Source of the DNA: Zobellella iuensis
Lineage (GTDB): Bacteria > Pseudomonadota > Gammaproteobacteria > Enterobacterales > Aeromonadaceae
Length of the DNA stretch: 64,000 bases
Assembly (NCBI RefSeq): GCF_016746085.1
Contig: NZ_JAERTZ010000013.1
Location: 84,862 to 148,861, forward strand
Reading direction: 5' to 3'
Shown: piece after piece, positions 26,420-32,849 of the stretch
Numbering within the stretch: the stretch's first letter is position 1
How the letters are laid out: the number at the start of each line of letters is the position of its first letter
Translations under genes and position numbers: made by a program
The notes under the pieces: model-generated
What the model was told of the DNA's origin: nothing
Databases searched by the model: none
What the model saw: the letters and a program-made list of their open reading frames with translations, nothing else

Positions 26420-26914
26420 TCAATCACGGCTCAACAGCTGCCGGTTCTGCTCCTTGGTCAGTACCACCACCTCGCAGTCGGCGATTTTGTCCTGCAGGGC
26501 AAGCCTGCTGCCTGGGTTGAGCCAGACCCAGAAGTTGCCCAGCCCGAGCAGGGCGCTGGCCGCCCGGATCAGGGCCTGGGTCAGGGTGAGCAGGCTGCCA
26601 TCGGTGTTCTGCACCCGCAGCCGCCAGGCGCGCATGCCGATGGTCTGGCCGCTGCTATGCCAAAACCAGCAATAAAAACCCAGTACCACGCTCAGCAGGT
26701 AGAGGCTGTAAAGCCGGCTGGCGCCGAGCAGGGCGGCGGTATCCTCGTGTTGCCCGAGGCTGAGCCAGCCCATGACAAGAGCCAGCTGGGTCAGGCCGAA
26801 GCCGATAAAGCCGGCCACCATCAACAGCGCCGCCACCACCAGTAAGTCGTAGAGCCAGGCTCCCAGGCGGCGCATCACGCCGGCCCTGGGCAGCCCTTTA
26901 TAAGTAGAAATCAC
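26420..26914 (-). CDS. RDD family membrane protein
   Basis: Predicted multi-pass inner-membrane protein of 164 residues. It shows the RDD hallmarks: PRAGVMRRLGAWLYDLLVV (Arg and Asp in helix 1), SSGQTIGMRAWRLRV after helix 3 and a C-terminal LALQDKIADCEVVV. The start is GTG 26914; ribosome-site support is weak, but residues from PRAG onward are expected in the family, so a shorter start at the internal Met is less likely. Some RDD proteins are implicated in Na+/H+ exchange; function here is unknown. Confidence 0.82.
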   Translation of the reverse strand: MISTYKGLPRAGVMRRLGAWLYDLLVVAALLMVAGFIGFGLTQLALVMGWLSLGQHEDTAALLGASRLYSLYLLSVVLGFYCWFWHSSGQTIGMRAWRLRVQNTDGSLLTLTQALIRAASALLGLGNFWVWLNPGSRLALQDKIADCEVVVLTKEQNRQLLSRD

Positions 26915-27028
26915 CAGACATCATCCGCCGCACAAAAAGAGCCAGTATTCTAGCAAAACCGGGGCTGGGGGTAACCTTTGCATTACGCACAATTAATGCG
27001 CAATCACCCCGGCCGGTTCAGAATATGC

Positions 27029-27056
27029 TTGCGGGCCATAGGTGGATACGTATAAT
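27029..27056 (+). promoter_or_regulatory. promoter of tRNA-Leu(CAA)
   Basis: -35 TTGCGG (27029-27034), 16-base spacer, consensus -10 TATAAT (27051-27056), about 33 bases before the tRNA. Confidence 0.7.
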
Positions 27057-27088
27057 GCAAACCGCTTACCTAGGTGAGCCTACCAAGT

Positions 27089-27173
27089 GGCAGTGTGATG
27101 AAATTGGTAGACATGAGTGATTCAAAATCACTTGCCTTCGGGCGTGCCGGTTCGAGTCCGGCCACTGCTACCA
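27089..27173 (+). tRNA. tRNA-Leu (anticodon CAA)
   Basis: An 85-base cloverleaf with long variable arm, encoded CCA (27171-27173), acceptor GGCAGTG pairing with CACTGCT, and anticodon loop TTCAAAA. It decodes UUG. It has its own promoter and terminator. Confidence 0.96.
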
Positions 27174-27175
27174 TA

Positions 27176-27202
27176 AAACCCAGCCGATGCTGGGTTTTTT
27201 TG
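27176..27202 (+). terminator. intrinsic terminator after tRNA-Leu(CAA)
   Basis: AAACCCAGC (27176-27184) and GCTGGGTTT (27189-27197) form a 9-bp stem with a CGAT loop and a T run. Confidence 0.92.
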
Positions 27203-27248
27203 TTTTTGCTAAGCTGACATACAGCTTCACTGCTCAGAGTTCACGTCC

Positions 27249-28598
27249 ATGTTAAAGCCCGGCCAGCTGGTTACCGTTTCTGTTCATAGCCTTACCGACA
27301 AAGGGGATGGTATCGCCACCCTGGAGGGACGCCCGCTCTATATTGAAGGCATCCTGCCCGGTGAGCGGGCCGAGGTGCGCCTGACCCTGGTCAAGCCCAA
27401 CTATTGCCACGGCCAGGCGGTGCAACTGCTGCAGGCCGCCGCCGCCCGCTGCCAGGATTTCTGCCCCTACACCGCTTGTGGCGGCTGTCAGCTGCGGGTC
27501 ATGAGCAACAGTGCCCAGCTCGAGCTGAAGCGGCAATTGCTGCTGGAGGCGCTGCAGGCCCAGGGGCTGGACTGCCCCGTGGCCCAGACGCTCGGCATGG
27601 ACGAGCCCTACCACTATCGTAACAAGGCCCAGTACGCGGTACAGCCCGGTCCCTATATCGGTTTTTACGCCAAGCACAGCCATCAGTTGGTGGAGGTCGA
27701 TGAATGCCGGGTGCAGGCGCCGGAGACCACCGAAGTGGTGCGCCTGATCCGGAGCTGGATGCGCCAGTGTGCCGTACCCGCCTATAACGAAGCGCTGCAC
27801 GTCGGCTGCGTGCGCCATATCATGGTGCGCAACGGGGTCAACAGCGGCGAGGTGATGGTGGTGCTGGTGGTGGCGGAAATGCCCGCGGAGGCGGCGCTGG
27901 AGCAACTGGTGGCGCAGCTCGGGCCGGTCCCCGGCCTGGCCAGCCTGATCCTCAATCTCAATACCGCAACCGGCAACCGGGTGCTGGGCCCGGACAATCG
28001 CCTGCTGTGGGGAAAAGACAGCATCGACGACAGCCTGGATGGCCTGGCCTTTTCCATTTCGCCCCTGTCGTTCTATCAGGTCAACCCGCGCCAGACCGAG
28101 GTACTGTATCGGGAAGCGCTGCGGCAGGCGAGCCTGCAGGGGCATGAGGTGGTGTTCGATCTCTACTGCGGCATCGGCACCATCGCCTTGTTTATGTCCC
28201 GCAAAGCGCATCGGGTGATCGGCATCGAGCTGGTGCCCGAAGCCATTGCCGATGCCCGTGCCAATGCGGCCCTGAATGCCATCAGCAACGTCGAATTCCA
28301 CCAGGGGGCGGCGGAGTTGCGGGTTCCCGAGCTTTATGCCGAGGGAGTGCGGGCCGACGTGGTGGTGGTGGATCCGCCACGCAAAGGCTGTGATCCGGCC
28401 CTGCTGGAAACCTTGGCCCGGATGCGCCCGGAGCGGCTGGTGTATGTGTCCTGCAATCCCAAGACCCTGGCCCGGGATCTGGCCTGGCTGACCGACCATG
28501 GTTTTGTTCTGGAGCAGGCGACACCGGTGGACATGTTCCCCCATACCATGCATGTGGAAACCGTGGCCCTGCTGACCCGGCGGGCCGACGAGAAATAA
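27249..28598 (+). CDS. rlmD: 23S rRNA (uracil-C5)-methyltransferase, RlmD/RlmCD type
   Basis: Methylates a uracil of 23S rRNA using S-adenosylmethionine. It has a TRAM domain at the N-terminus, an iron-sulfur cluster motif CPYTACGGC, the SAM motif FDLYCGIGTIALF, VVVDPPRKGCD and the catalytic VSCNPKTLARD cysteine. At 449 residues the size is normal. The wording of several motifs (RHIMVRNGVNSGEVMVVLV, FYQVNPRQTEVLY, GIELVPEAIADA, PVDMFPHTMHVETVALL) is closer to the Bacillota RlmCD/YefA branch than to E. coli RlmD as I remember them, so the exact target (U1939, U747 or both) is uncertain. No clear ribosome site precedes ATG 27249. Confidence 0.85.
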   Translation: MLKPGQLVTVSVHSLTDKGDGIATLEGRPLYIEGILPGERAEVRLTLVKPNYCHGQAVQLLQAAAARCQDFCPYTACGGCQLRVMSNSAQLELKRQLLLEALQAQGLDCPVAQTLGMDEPYHYRNKAQYAVQPGPYIGFYAKHSHQLVEVDECRVQAPETTEVVRLIRSWMRQCAVPAYNEALHVGCVRHIMVRNGVNSGEVMVVLVVAEMPAEAALEQLVAQLGPVPGLASLILNLNTATGNRVLGPDNRLLWGKDSIDDSLDGLAFSISPLSFYQVNPRQTEVLYREALRQASLQGHEVVFDLYCGIGTIALFMSRKAHRVIGIELVPEAIADARANAALNAISNVEFHQGAAELRVPELYAEGVRADVVVVDPPRKGCDPALLETLARMRPERLVYVSCNPKTLARDLAWLTDHGFVLEQATPVDMFPHTMHVETVALLTRRADEK

Positions 28599-28602
28599 AA
28601 CC

Positions 28603-28630
28603 TTGCAAATTAATAAATGATAATTATTAT
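28603..28630 (+). promoter_or_regulatory. predicted promoter overlapped by the Fur box
   Basis: -35 TTGCAA (28603-28608), 16-base spacer, -10 TATTAT (28625-28630). The -10 lies within the Fur box, so Fur binding would block RNA polymerase. Confidence 0.55.
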
Positions 28631-28632
28631 CA
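28618..28632. promoter_or_regulatory. Fur box (perfect 7-1-7 palindrome)
   Basis: TGATAAT-T-ATTATCA is an exact match to the 7-1-7 core consensus for Fur. It lies 23 bases before the start of the small membrane-protein gene and overlaps its -10. Iron repression of that gene is inferred from this site. Confidence 0.8.
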
Positions 28633-28655
28633 ATAACTCGACAGAGGAGGCGGAT

Positions 28656-28856
28656 ATGGTCGTGTTATTGGTATTGGGTTGGTTATTGCTGGTGTGGTGG
28701 GTGCCTGCCACGGCACTCACCCTGTGGTTGAGTGCCGGTTTCGCCCTCTTCGCCCTGGTGCTGGCCATGCCTTCGGTCAGCCGGTACTGGTACTGGTTAC
28801 CGGTGGGCGGCCTGGCCGGGCTGGGGTTGACACTGGGGTTGCTGTTGGGCGCCTGA
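28656..28856 (+). CDS. small hydrophobic membrane protein, predicted Fur-regulated
   Basis: A 66-residue protein with two predicted membrane helices (VVLLVLGWLLLVWWV... and a Gly/Leu-rich C-terminal LPVGGLAGLGLTLGLLLGA) joined by a short Tyr/Trp-rich SRYWYW turn. GAGGAGG lies 6 bases before ATG 28656; an in-frame ATG at 28617 would overlap the Fur box and is rejected. No family was recognised. The Fur box and promoter directly upstream imply expression under iron limitation. It lies between the methyltransferase and the convergent channel gene and has no transport partner nearby. Confidence 0.7.
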   Translation: MVVLLVLGWLLLVWWVPATALTLWLSAGFALFALVLAMPSVSRYWYWLPVGGLAGLGLTLGLLLGA

Positions 28857-28888
28857 AGCGGGCAGGCGCGGCTCCTTCCCGGTCCGGT

Positions 28889-29722
28889 TCAAGGCTGTCG
28901 CTTGTTTTCCCGCAGCAGGGCCTCGACCCGGTCCAGCTGTTCCCGCAACTGGCCCAGCTCCTGATGCAGCGCCCGGCTCTCCTGCTCCGGTCCTTCCCCG
29001 TTTTCTGCCTTGAACTTGGCACTCTCGCTCTGCATGACCTCCAGCACTATGCCGATCATCATGTTGAGGAAGATAAAGGCGGTGAGGAAGATAAAGGTGA
29101 TGTAGTAAATCCAGCTGTAGGGATACACCTCCATGGTGTCGTACATCACATCGGTCCAGTCTTCGAAGGTGGCGATGCGGAACAGGGTCAGCATCGCCAG
29201 GCTGATATTGCCCCACAGGAAGGTGTCGATATCTTCGAAGATAAAGCTGCCGATGGCCGCATAGATATAGAAGATGATGAACATCAGCAACGCCACATAG
29301 CCCATGCGCGGAATCGACACCACCAGGGCATTGAGCAGCACCCGCAGCTCGGGGATCATGGACACCAGCCGCAGGGCGCGGAACACCCGCAGCAAACGGG
29401 CAATCAGCACCGTTTCGGTGCTGTCGATGGGAATGATGCTGGCCAGCACTATCACCAGATCGAAGAGGTTCCAGCCGGATTTGAAAAAGTCCTTGAACCT
29501 GGGCTCGGCGGCCATGCGAATGGCGATCTCCACCAGGAAGAACAGGGTGACGGCGGCATCCAGCACCGCCAGGATATGCTCGAAGCGATTGACGTTGTCA
29601 TAGGTCTTGGCCCCCACCACCAGGGCGGACAGCACGATAACGCTGATGACGAAGCCTTCGAACAGCTTGTTGCTGCGTAAACGCAAAAACCGGGCCTGCA
29701 ACTGGGCGAATCCGTTACTCAT
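28889..29722 (-). CDS. voltage-gated cation channel (bacterial Nav/Cav-type)
   Basis: A 277-residue single-domain ion channel expected to form a homotetramer. It has six membrane helices; S4 carries four arginines every third residue (R109, R112, R115, R118). The pore loop reads TLFRIATFEDWTDVMY, so the filter aligned with TLESWSM of NavAb is T185-F186-E187-D188-W189-T190-D191. The S6 helix (FLTAFIFLNMMIGIVLEVM) leads into a C-terminal coiled coil (ELGQLREQLDRVEALL) typical of the family. Acidic residues at 188 and 191 resemble those engineered into CavAb for calcium selectivity, so Na+ versus Ca2+ preference is open. Monocistronic. Confidence 0.88.
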   Translation of the reverse strand: MSNGFAQLQARFLRLRSNKLFEGFVISVIVLSALVVGAKTYDNVNRFEHILAVLDAAVTLFFLVEIAIRMAAEPRFKDFFKSGWNLFDLVIVLASIIPIDSTETVLIARLLRVFRALRLVSMIPELRVLLNALVVSIPRMGYVALLMFIIFYIYAAIGSFIFEDIDTFLWGNISLAMLTLFRIATFEDWTDVMYDTMEVYPYSWIYYITFIFLTAFIFLNMMIGIVLEVMQSESAKFKAENGEGPEQESRALHQELGQLREQLDRVEALLRENKRQP

Positions 29723-29895
29723 CTGCTATTACTTCTCGAAACTAAAAGGGTGATCTTGACGGGGCCATGCATTCGGGCATGGCAGGCTGAGGCTGCATGG
29801 TAATACAGCCGCCGGTCTGATGTCACCTGGTGCTTGGCTCATTCCGCCGGCGGTGCAGGTTAAAGGGAGCGGCGGCCTCCGGGCCGCCGCCGCGC

Positions 29896-30456
29896 TCAGG
29901 ATGAGAGCGAATCAAAAATATTGAGGAAGGTGGGCGTTTTACGGATGTCGAGCCGCATCCCCAGTCGCTGCGCGATATCCCGAGCCGAGATCAGGCCCCG
30001 GATCTGGTGCGATTCCCGGTCGATGACCAGGCAGTGCCGCTCACCATTGGACTGCAGGGCATGGATCACATCGGCGATGGCACCTTGCTGCAGCTGCTGA
30101 TAATCCAGCGCCCTGAGTTTATCCCTCGGACACATCAGGTCGGTGACCAGTATCTCGTTGCGGCTGTCGCCGTTGGCGACGCGCTGTACGAAGGCCTGGT
30201 CGCTCAATTGATCGAGATGAATAAGGCCAAGCAGCTCTTCCCGCGAGTCCACCACCAGCTTCAGTTTGGTATGGTCGTGGTGCATCATTTCCAGCACATC
30301 GGCCGCCCGGGTATCGGCGTCTATCATGGTGGGCGGGTTCTGCTTGAAATCGTTCAGCAGGCCGAGGGCCGGCGAGTTCAGCTCCAGATCGGGAATATCC
30401 CCGGGCTGAACCAGGTGATCACGGTGCTCGACGGCATACAGATGCAGTGTTTTCAT
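29896..30456 (-). CDS. tandem CBS-domain protein
   Basis: A 186-residue protein with two CBS domains (about residues 40-100 and 105-170; DADTRAADVLEMMHHDHTKLKLVVD and AIADVIHALQSNGERHCLVID). CBS pairs usually bind adenine nucleotides and act as energy sensors. There is no attached catalytic or transport domain. ATG 30456 has a strong AGGAGG 6 bases upstream. It lies upstream of, and in the same direction as, the ion channel gene, with 170 bases between. A GC-rich hairpin after the stop (29869-29890) lacks a good T run. Confidence 0.85.
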   Translation of the reverse strand: MKTLHLYAVEHRDHLVQPGDIPDLELNSPALGLLNDFKQNPPTMIDADTRAADVLEMMHHDHTKLKLVVDSREELLGLIHLDQLSDQAFVQRVANGDSRNEILVTDLMCPRDKLRALDYQQLQQGAIADVIHALQSNGERHCLVIDRESHQIRGLISARDIAQRLGMRLDIRKTPTFLNIFDSLSS

Positions 30457-30514
30457 GTCGTTCCTCCTCGACCCTTTCGGGGAAAGGGCCACAGACAATC
30501 AAAGATGAAGGGGG

Positions 30515-30856
30515 TCAGGCCAGCTGATCCCGGTGTCTGGTATGGGAAACGGAAAGTGGGGGGGCGCGTACCTGGCGCTCGGTCAGGAAATGGAGCTGAG
30601 CCGCAGGCGCCGTGACCAGCTGCCGCTGCGCGAGCCAAGGCCAGGTTTTTCTGCCGTGCTGGTGAGATAGGCCTTGCTCAGGGTCATCATTCCCTTCCTG
30701 CTCCGGTTGGAACAGGGGGGGACCTTCCGGCGGGTTCACCACCTGGGCATGCTGATCCGCTGCCGCCAGCAGCGAGGGCTCGGCCACGACCGGGGCCGGC
30801 GGCGAGCAAAGCAGGCTGAGATACAACAGCAGGGTGAAGGCGCTGAGCCAAGGCAA
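30515..30856 (-). CDS. possible small secreted protein
   Basis: A 113-residue frame from TTG 30856, with GGAGAG 6 bases upstream. The N-terminus looks like a Sec signal peptide (LSAFTLLLYLSLLCSPPAPVVA followed by EPSLLAAAD), and the remainder is Pro/Gln/His-rich low-complexity sequence with no recognised domain. An overlapping frame from an ATG at 30869 is an alternative, but it lacks the hydrophobic core. It may be real or a chance frame in GC-rich DNA; confidence is limited. Confidence 0.4.
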   Translation of the reverse strand: MPWLSAFTLLLYLSLLCSPPAPVVAEPSLLAAADQHAQVVNPPEGPPLFQPEQEGNDDPEQGLSHQHGRKTWPWLAQRQLVTAPAAQLHFLTERQVRAPPLSVSHTRHRDQLA

Positions 30857-30942
30857 ACCGGCTCTCCATTAACGAAGCATTAACAACATGCGGGCATCAT
30901 CCGACGAATCGGTAACAAAGGCAAGGGGGAAGACCGAAAACA

Positions 30943-30961
30943 GAAAAACACCAATCGGTGT
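30943..30961 (-). terminator. putative terminator of the tRNA-Leu(CAG) cluster
   Basis: On the minus strand ACACC-GATT-GGTGT is followed by TTTTTCTGTTTT. The stem is only 5 bp, but the T tract is good and the position, 54 bases after the last tRNA, fits. Confidence 0.5.
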
Positions 30962-31014
30962 CGGTGTGCTGGTCAGATAAAAAGGGTGAAGTTAGCGGCT
31001 GTTACTGACAATCG

Positions 31015-31100
31015 TGGTGCGAAAGGGGGGACTTGAACCCCCACGTCCGAAGGACACTAACACCTGAAGCTAGCGCGTCTACCAATTCCGCCACCCTCGC
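31015..31100 (-). tRNA. tRNA-Leu (anticodon CAG), copy 3 of cluster
   Basis: An 86-base tRNA on the minus strand with encoded CCA, long variable arm and anticodon loop TTCAGGT. It decodes CUG, the main Leu codon of this GC-rich genome. It is identical to the middle copy. Confidence 0.96.
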
Positions 31101-31173
31101 ATACCTGATTGTCCGGCTGTTTTAGATGAGCCACCATCCTGATTTTGAGTATATGACCAAACTGCATGGAGTC

Positions 31174-31259
31174 TGGTGCGAAAGGGGGGACTTGAACCCC
31201 CACGTCCGAAGGACACTAACACCTGAAGCTAGCGCGTCTACCAATTCCGCCACCCTCGC
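31174..31259 (-). tRNA. tRNA-Leu (anticodon CAG), copy 2 of cluster
   Basis: Identical in sequence to the neighbouring copy at 31015-31100; encoded CCA. The spacers on either side share the 23-base block 31108-31130 / 31268-31290, showing that tRNA plus spacer was duplicated as a unit. Confidence 0.96.
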
Positions 31260-31324
31260 ATACTCAAATTGTCCGGCTGTTTTAGATGAGGCCGTCATCT
31301 GCTTAGCATTACCACAAAGTAACT

Positions 31325-31410
31325 TGGTGCGAAGGGGGGGACTTGAACCCCCACGTCCATAGGACACTAACACCTGAAGCTAGCGCGTCTACCAATTCCG
31401 CCACCCTCGC
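31325..31410 (-). tRNA. tRNA-Leu (anticodon CAG), copy 1 of cluster (promoter-proximal)
   Basis: An 86-base tRNA differing from the other two copies at a few positions in the variable arm and acceptor stem. Encoded CCA. First in the transcription unit, directly after the promoter at 31430-31457. Confidence 0.96.
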
Positions 31411-31429
31411 ACTGCGCTAAGGACTGCGA

Positions 31430-31457
31430 ATTCTATAGATTTTTTATCGGTCGTCAA
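31430..31457 (-). promoter_or_regulatory. promoter of the tRNA-Leu(CAG) cluster
   Basis: On the minus strand -35 TTGACG (31457-31452), 16-base spacer, -10 TAGAAT (31435-31430), ending about 20 bases before the first tRNA. Confidence 0.65.
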
Positions 31458-31479
31458 TACGCTTTTTCGGTGGAAAGTT

Positions 31480-31505
31480 AAAAAAAACCGGCATCCGTCG
31501 CCGGT
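31480..31505 (-). terminator. intrinsic terminator after rsmC
   Basis: On the minus strand ACCGGC and GCCGGT (31505-31500 / 31492-31487) form a 6-bp stem with a 7-base loop, followed by a run of T. Confidence 0.85.
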
Positions 31506-31536
31506 CACTCAAAAAAAATACAATTTGTGCAAAAAC

Positions 31537-32556
31537 TCAACGAGTGGCCCTGTAGATCTTGAACTTGCCGGTCGCGGCCAGGGTGTCGCAATGGCCGAAA
31601 CTCCGCTCGATCAATTCCGGGTAGGGCAGGAAAGCGTTGGCCACCAGGATCAGAGATCCCCCCGGCAGCAGGTAATCGGCCGCCTGGGTCAGCAGGGATT
31701 CGGTGGTGTGATAGAAGGTCTTCAGGCCGGCGTGGAAGGGCGGGTTGGTCACGATGTGATCGAATTTGCCGGTCACCTGGGCCAGCCCGTCGGAGGCATA
31801 GACCTTGGCGTGCAGCCGGTTTTCTGCCAGCGTCAACCGGCTGGCTTCCAGCGCCAGGGCATTGATGTCGATAAGTTCCAGCTCCAGCCCCGGGTGGCGT
31901 TTGAGCAGGCTGGCTCCGATCACGCCCGCGCCGCAGCCGAAGTCGAGTACCCGGCCTTCGAGCTCGGTCAGGGTGCCGAGCAGCAGTTTTGAACCGGAAT
32001 CCAGGTGGGCGGCGCTGAATACTCCCGGCAAGGCGCAGACCTGCAGTTGCTCTTCCGTCAACGGATAACGGCTGATCCAGTCCGCGGGCGTGAAGGCCGG
32101 CACGGGGGAGGCCAAGTCGGCCTGGTACAGGCTGGCGCGACGGGCGCTGTCCAGCTTGTTCACCTGCTTGCAATAAGGTGCCAGTAACTTGGGGGCGGCT
32201 TTGACCCCGCCCTTGTTGTCGCCGGCAATAAAAATAGGGGCGCCGGGGGCCAGCAGGGGCAGGCAGGCCGCCAGCAGGTAGTCGGCCTCGGCCTTGGCCT
32301 TGGGCATCAGCAGCAGCAGGCCGGCGGCGGTCTCTGTCCGGGGCTGGGCGCCAAACTCGACGTCGGCGCCATTTTTGTGCTTGAGCCATTGAAAATAACG
32401 GAAGTCGGTGGTGAACACCCGGGGGGCGGGACCGGCCCCGGCCAGCATCCCGGGCAGGTCGTCCTCCAGCAGGCCGCAGACCAGCAGTGGCTGGCGGCTC
32501 AGGGTGTCCAGATTACGGGCCAGCATTTCGCTGACCGGGGTCAAGGCCTCAAACAT
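31537..32556 (-). CDS. rsmC: 16S rRNA (guanine-N2-)-methyltransferase RsmC
   Basis: Methylates G1207 of 16S rRNA in the small subunit. It has two Rossmann-like halves: an N-terminal degenerate one and a C-terminal catalytic one with SAM motif VLDFGCGAGVIGASL and the amino-methylation motif TNPPFHAGLKT. At 339 residues it matches E. coli RsmC (343). It is a single gene with its own terminator, divergent from the dapA leader. Confidence 0.94.
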   Translation of the reverse strand: MFEALTPVSEMLARNLDTLSRQPLLVCGLLEDDLPGMLAGAGPAPRVFTTDFRYFQWLKHKNGADVEFGAQPRTETAAGLLLLMPKAKAEADYLLAACLPLLAPGAPIFIAGDNKGGVKAAPKLLAPYCKQVNKLDSARRASLYQADLASPVPAFTPADWISRYPLTEEQLQVCALPGVFSAAHLDSGSKLLLGTLTELEGRVLDFGCGAGVIGASLLKRHPGLELELIDINALALEASRLTLAENRLHAKVYASDGLAQVTGKFDHIVTNPPFHAGLKTFYHTTESLLTQAADYLLPGGSLILVANAFLPYPELIERSFGHCDTLAATGKFKIYRATR

Positions 32557-32610
32557 CTCGGGCTCCGCAATAAATAAGACAATCGGGCATTATACATGGC
32601 GCCGCCCCCC

Positions 32611-32639
32611 TTGACATTTGCCGGTCATTAGCAAAAGAT
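32611..32639 (+). promoter_or_regulatory. predicted promoter of the dapA leader
   Basis: Consensus -35 TTGACA (32611-32616), 17-base spacer and a poor -10 AAAGAT (32634-32639). Transcription would start near 32646, about 23 bases before the leader-peptide ATG. Confidence 0.5.
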
Positions 32640-32668
32640 GCAGTTCAAGGTTTTTTCAGGTGCAACTC

Positions 32669-32737
32669 ATGGTTTTTATCGTTAAACGCAAACCGGTCAA
32701 ACCGCTTAAACGAAAAGCGGCAGCCCCTGTTGCGTGA
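32669..32737 (+). CDS. lysine-rich leader peptide of dapA (attenuator)
   Basis: A 22-codon frame starting MVFIVKRKPVKPLKRK, with AGGT 8 bases before the ATG. Five codons (6, 8, 11, 14, 16) are lysine, all AAA, although the genome is GC-rich. The stop codon TGA (32735-32737) lies inside the first arm of the proposed antiterminator. A strong terminator follows, then dapA, a gene of lysine/diaminopimelate synthesis. This is the classical design of a leader peptide whose translation reports charged tRNA-Lys. An independent small basic protein is the alternative. Too short to be supported by coding statistics. Confidence 0.6.
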   Translation: MVFIVKRKPVKPLKRKAAAPVA

Positions 32738-32807
32738 CCGACGCCTGATCCTCTTCAAGACGAGCAGTTCTCAAACCCCGGTTACGCAGCAGCGACCGGG
32801 GTTTTTT
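32694..32807 (+). promoter_or_regulatory. predicted transcription attenuator (antiterminator/terminator switch) before dapA
   Basis: Three competing helices are visible. Antiterminator: CTGTTGCGTGACCG (32727-32740) pairs with CGGTTACGCAGCAG (32779-32792), 14 continuous pairs with two G-U wobbles. It consumes the loop and four bases of the left arm of the terminator (32773-32804). Anti-antiterminator: CGGTCA (32694-32699) inside the leader frame pairs perfectly with TGACCG (32735-32740). A further small hairpin, CCGCTT/AAGCGG (32702-32707 / 32715-32720), lies over the last Lys codons. A ribosome stalled at Lys codons would free the 32727-32740 arm and favour read-through; one reaching the stop codon would cover it and favour termination. 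Confidence 0.6.
32773..32807 (+). terminator. intrinsic terminator in the dapA leader
   Basis: AAACCCCGGT (32773-32782) and ACCGGGGTTT (32795-32804) form a perfect 10-bp stem with a 12-base loop and a T run, 43 bases before the dapA start. It lies inside the gene's own leader, not after a preceding gene. Confidence 0.88.
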
Positions 32808-32849
32808 AATCCAAATATTTCAATCCTCTAGCCAGGAGAAGGAGTTTCC

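Noticed and set aside
32640..32849. Lysine riboswitch (L box) upstream of dapA
   Set aside because: The leader is short, and I see none of the conserved L-box core helices; a Lys-rich leader frame with competing helices explains the region better.
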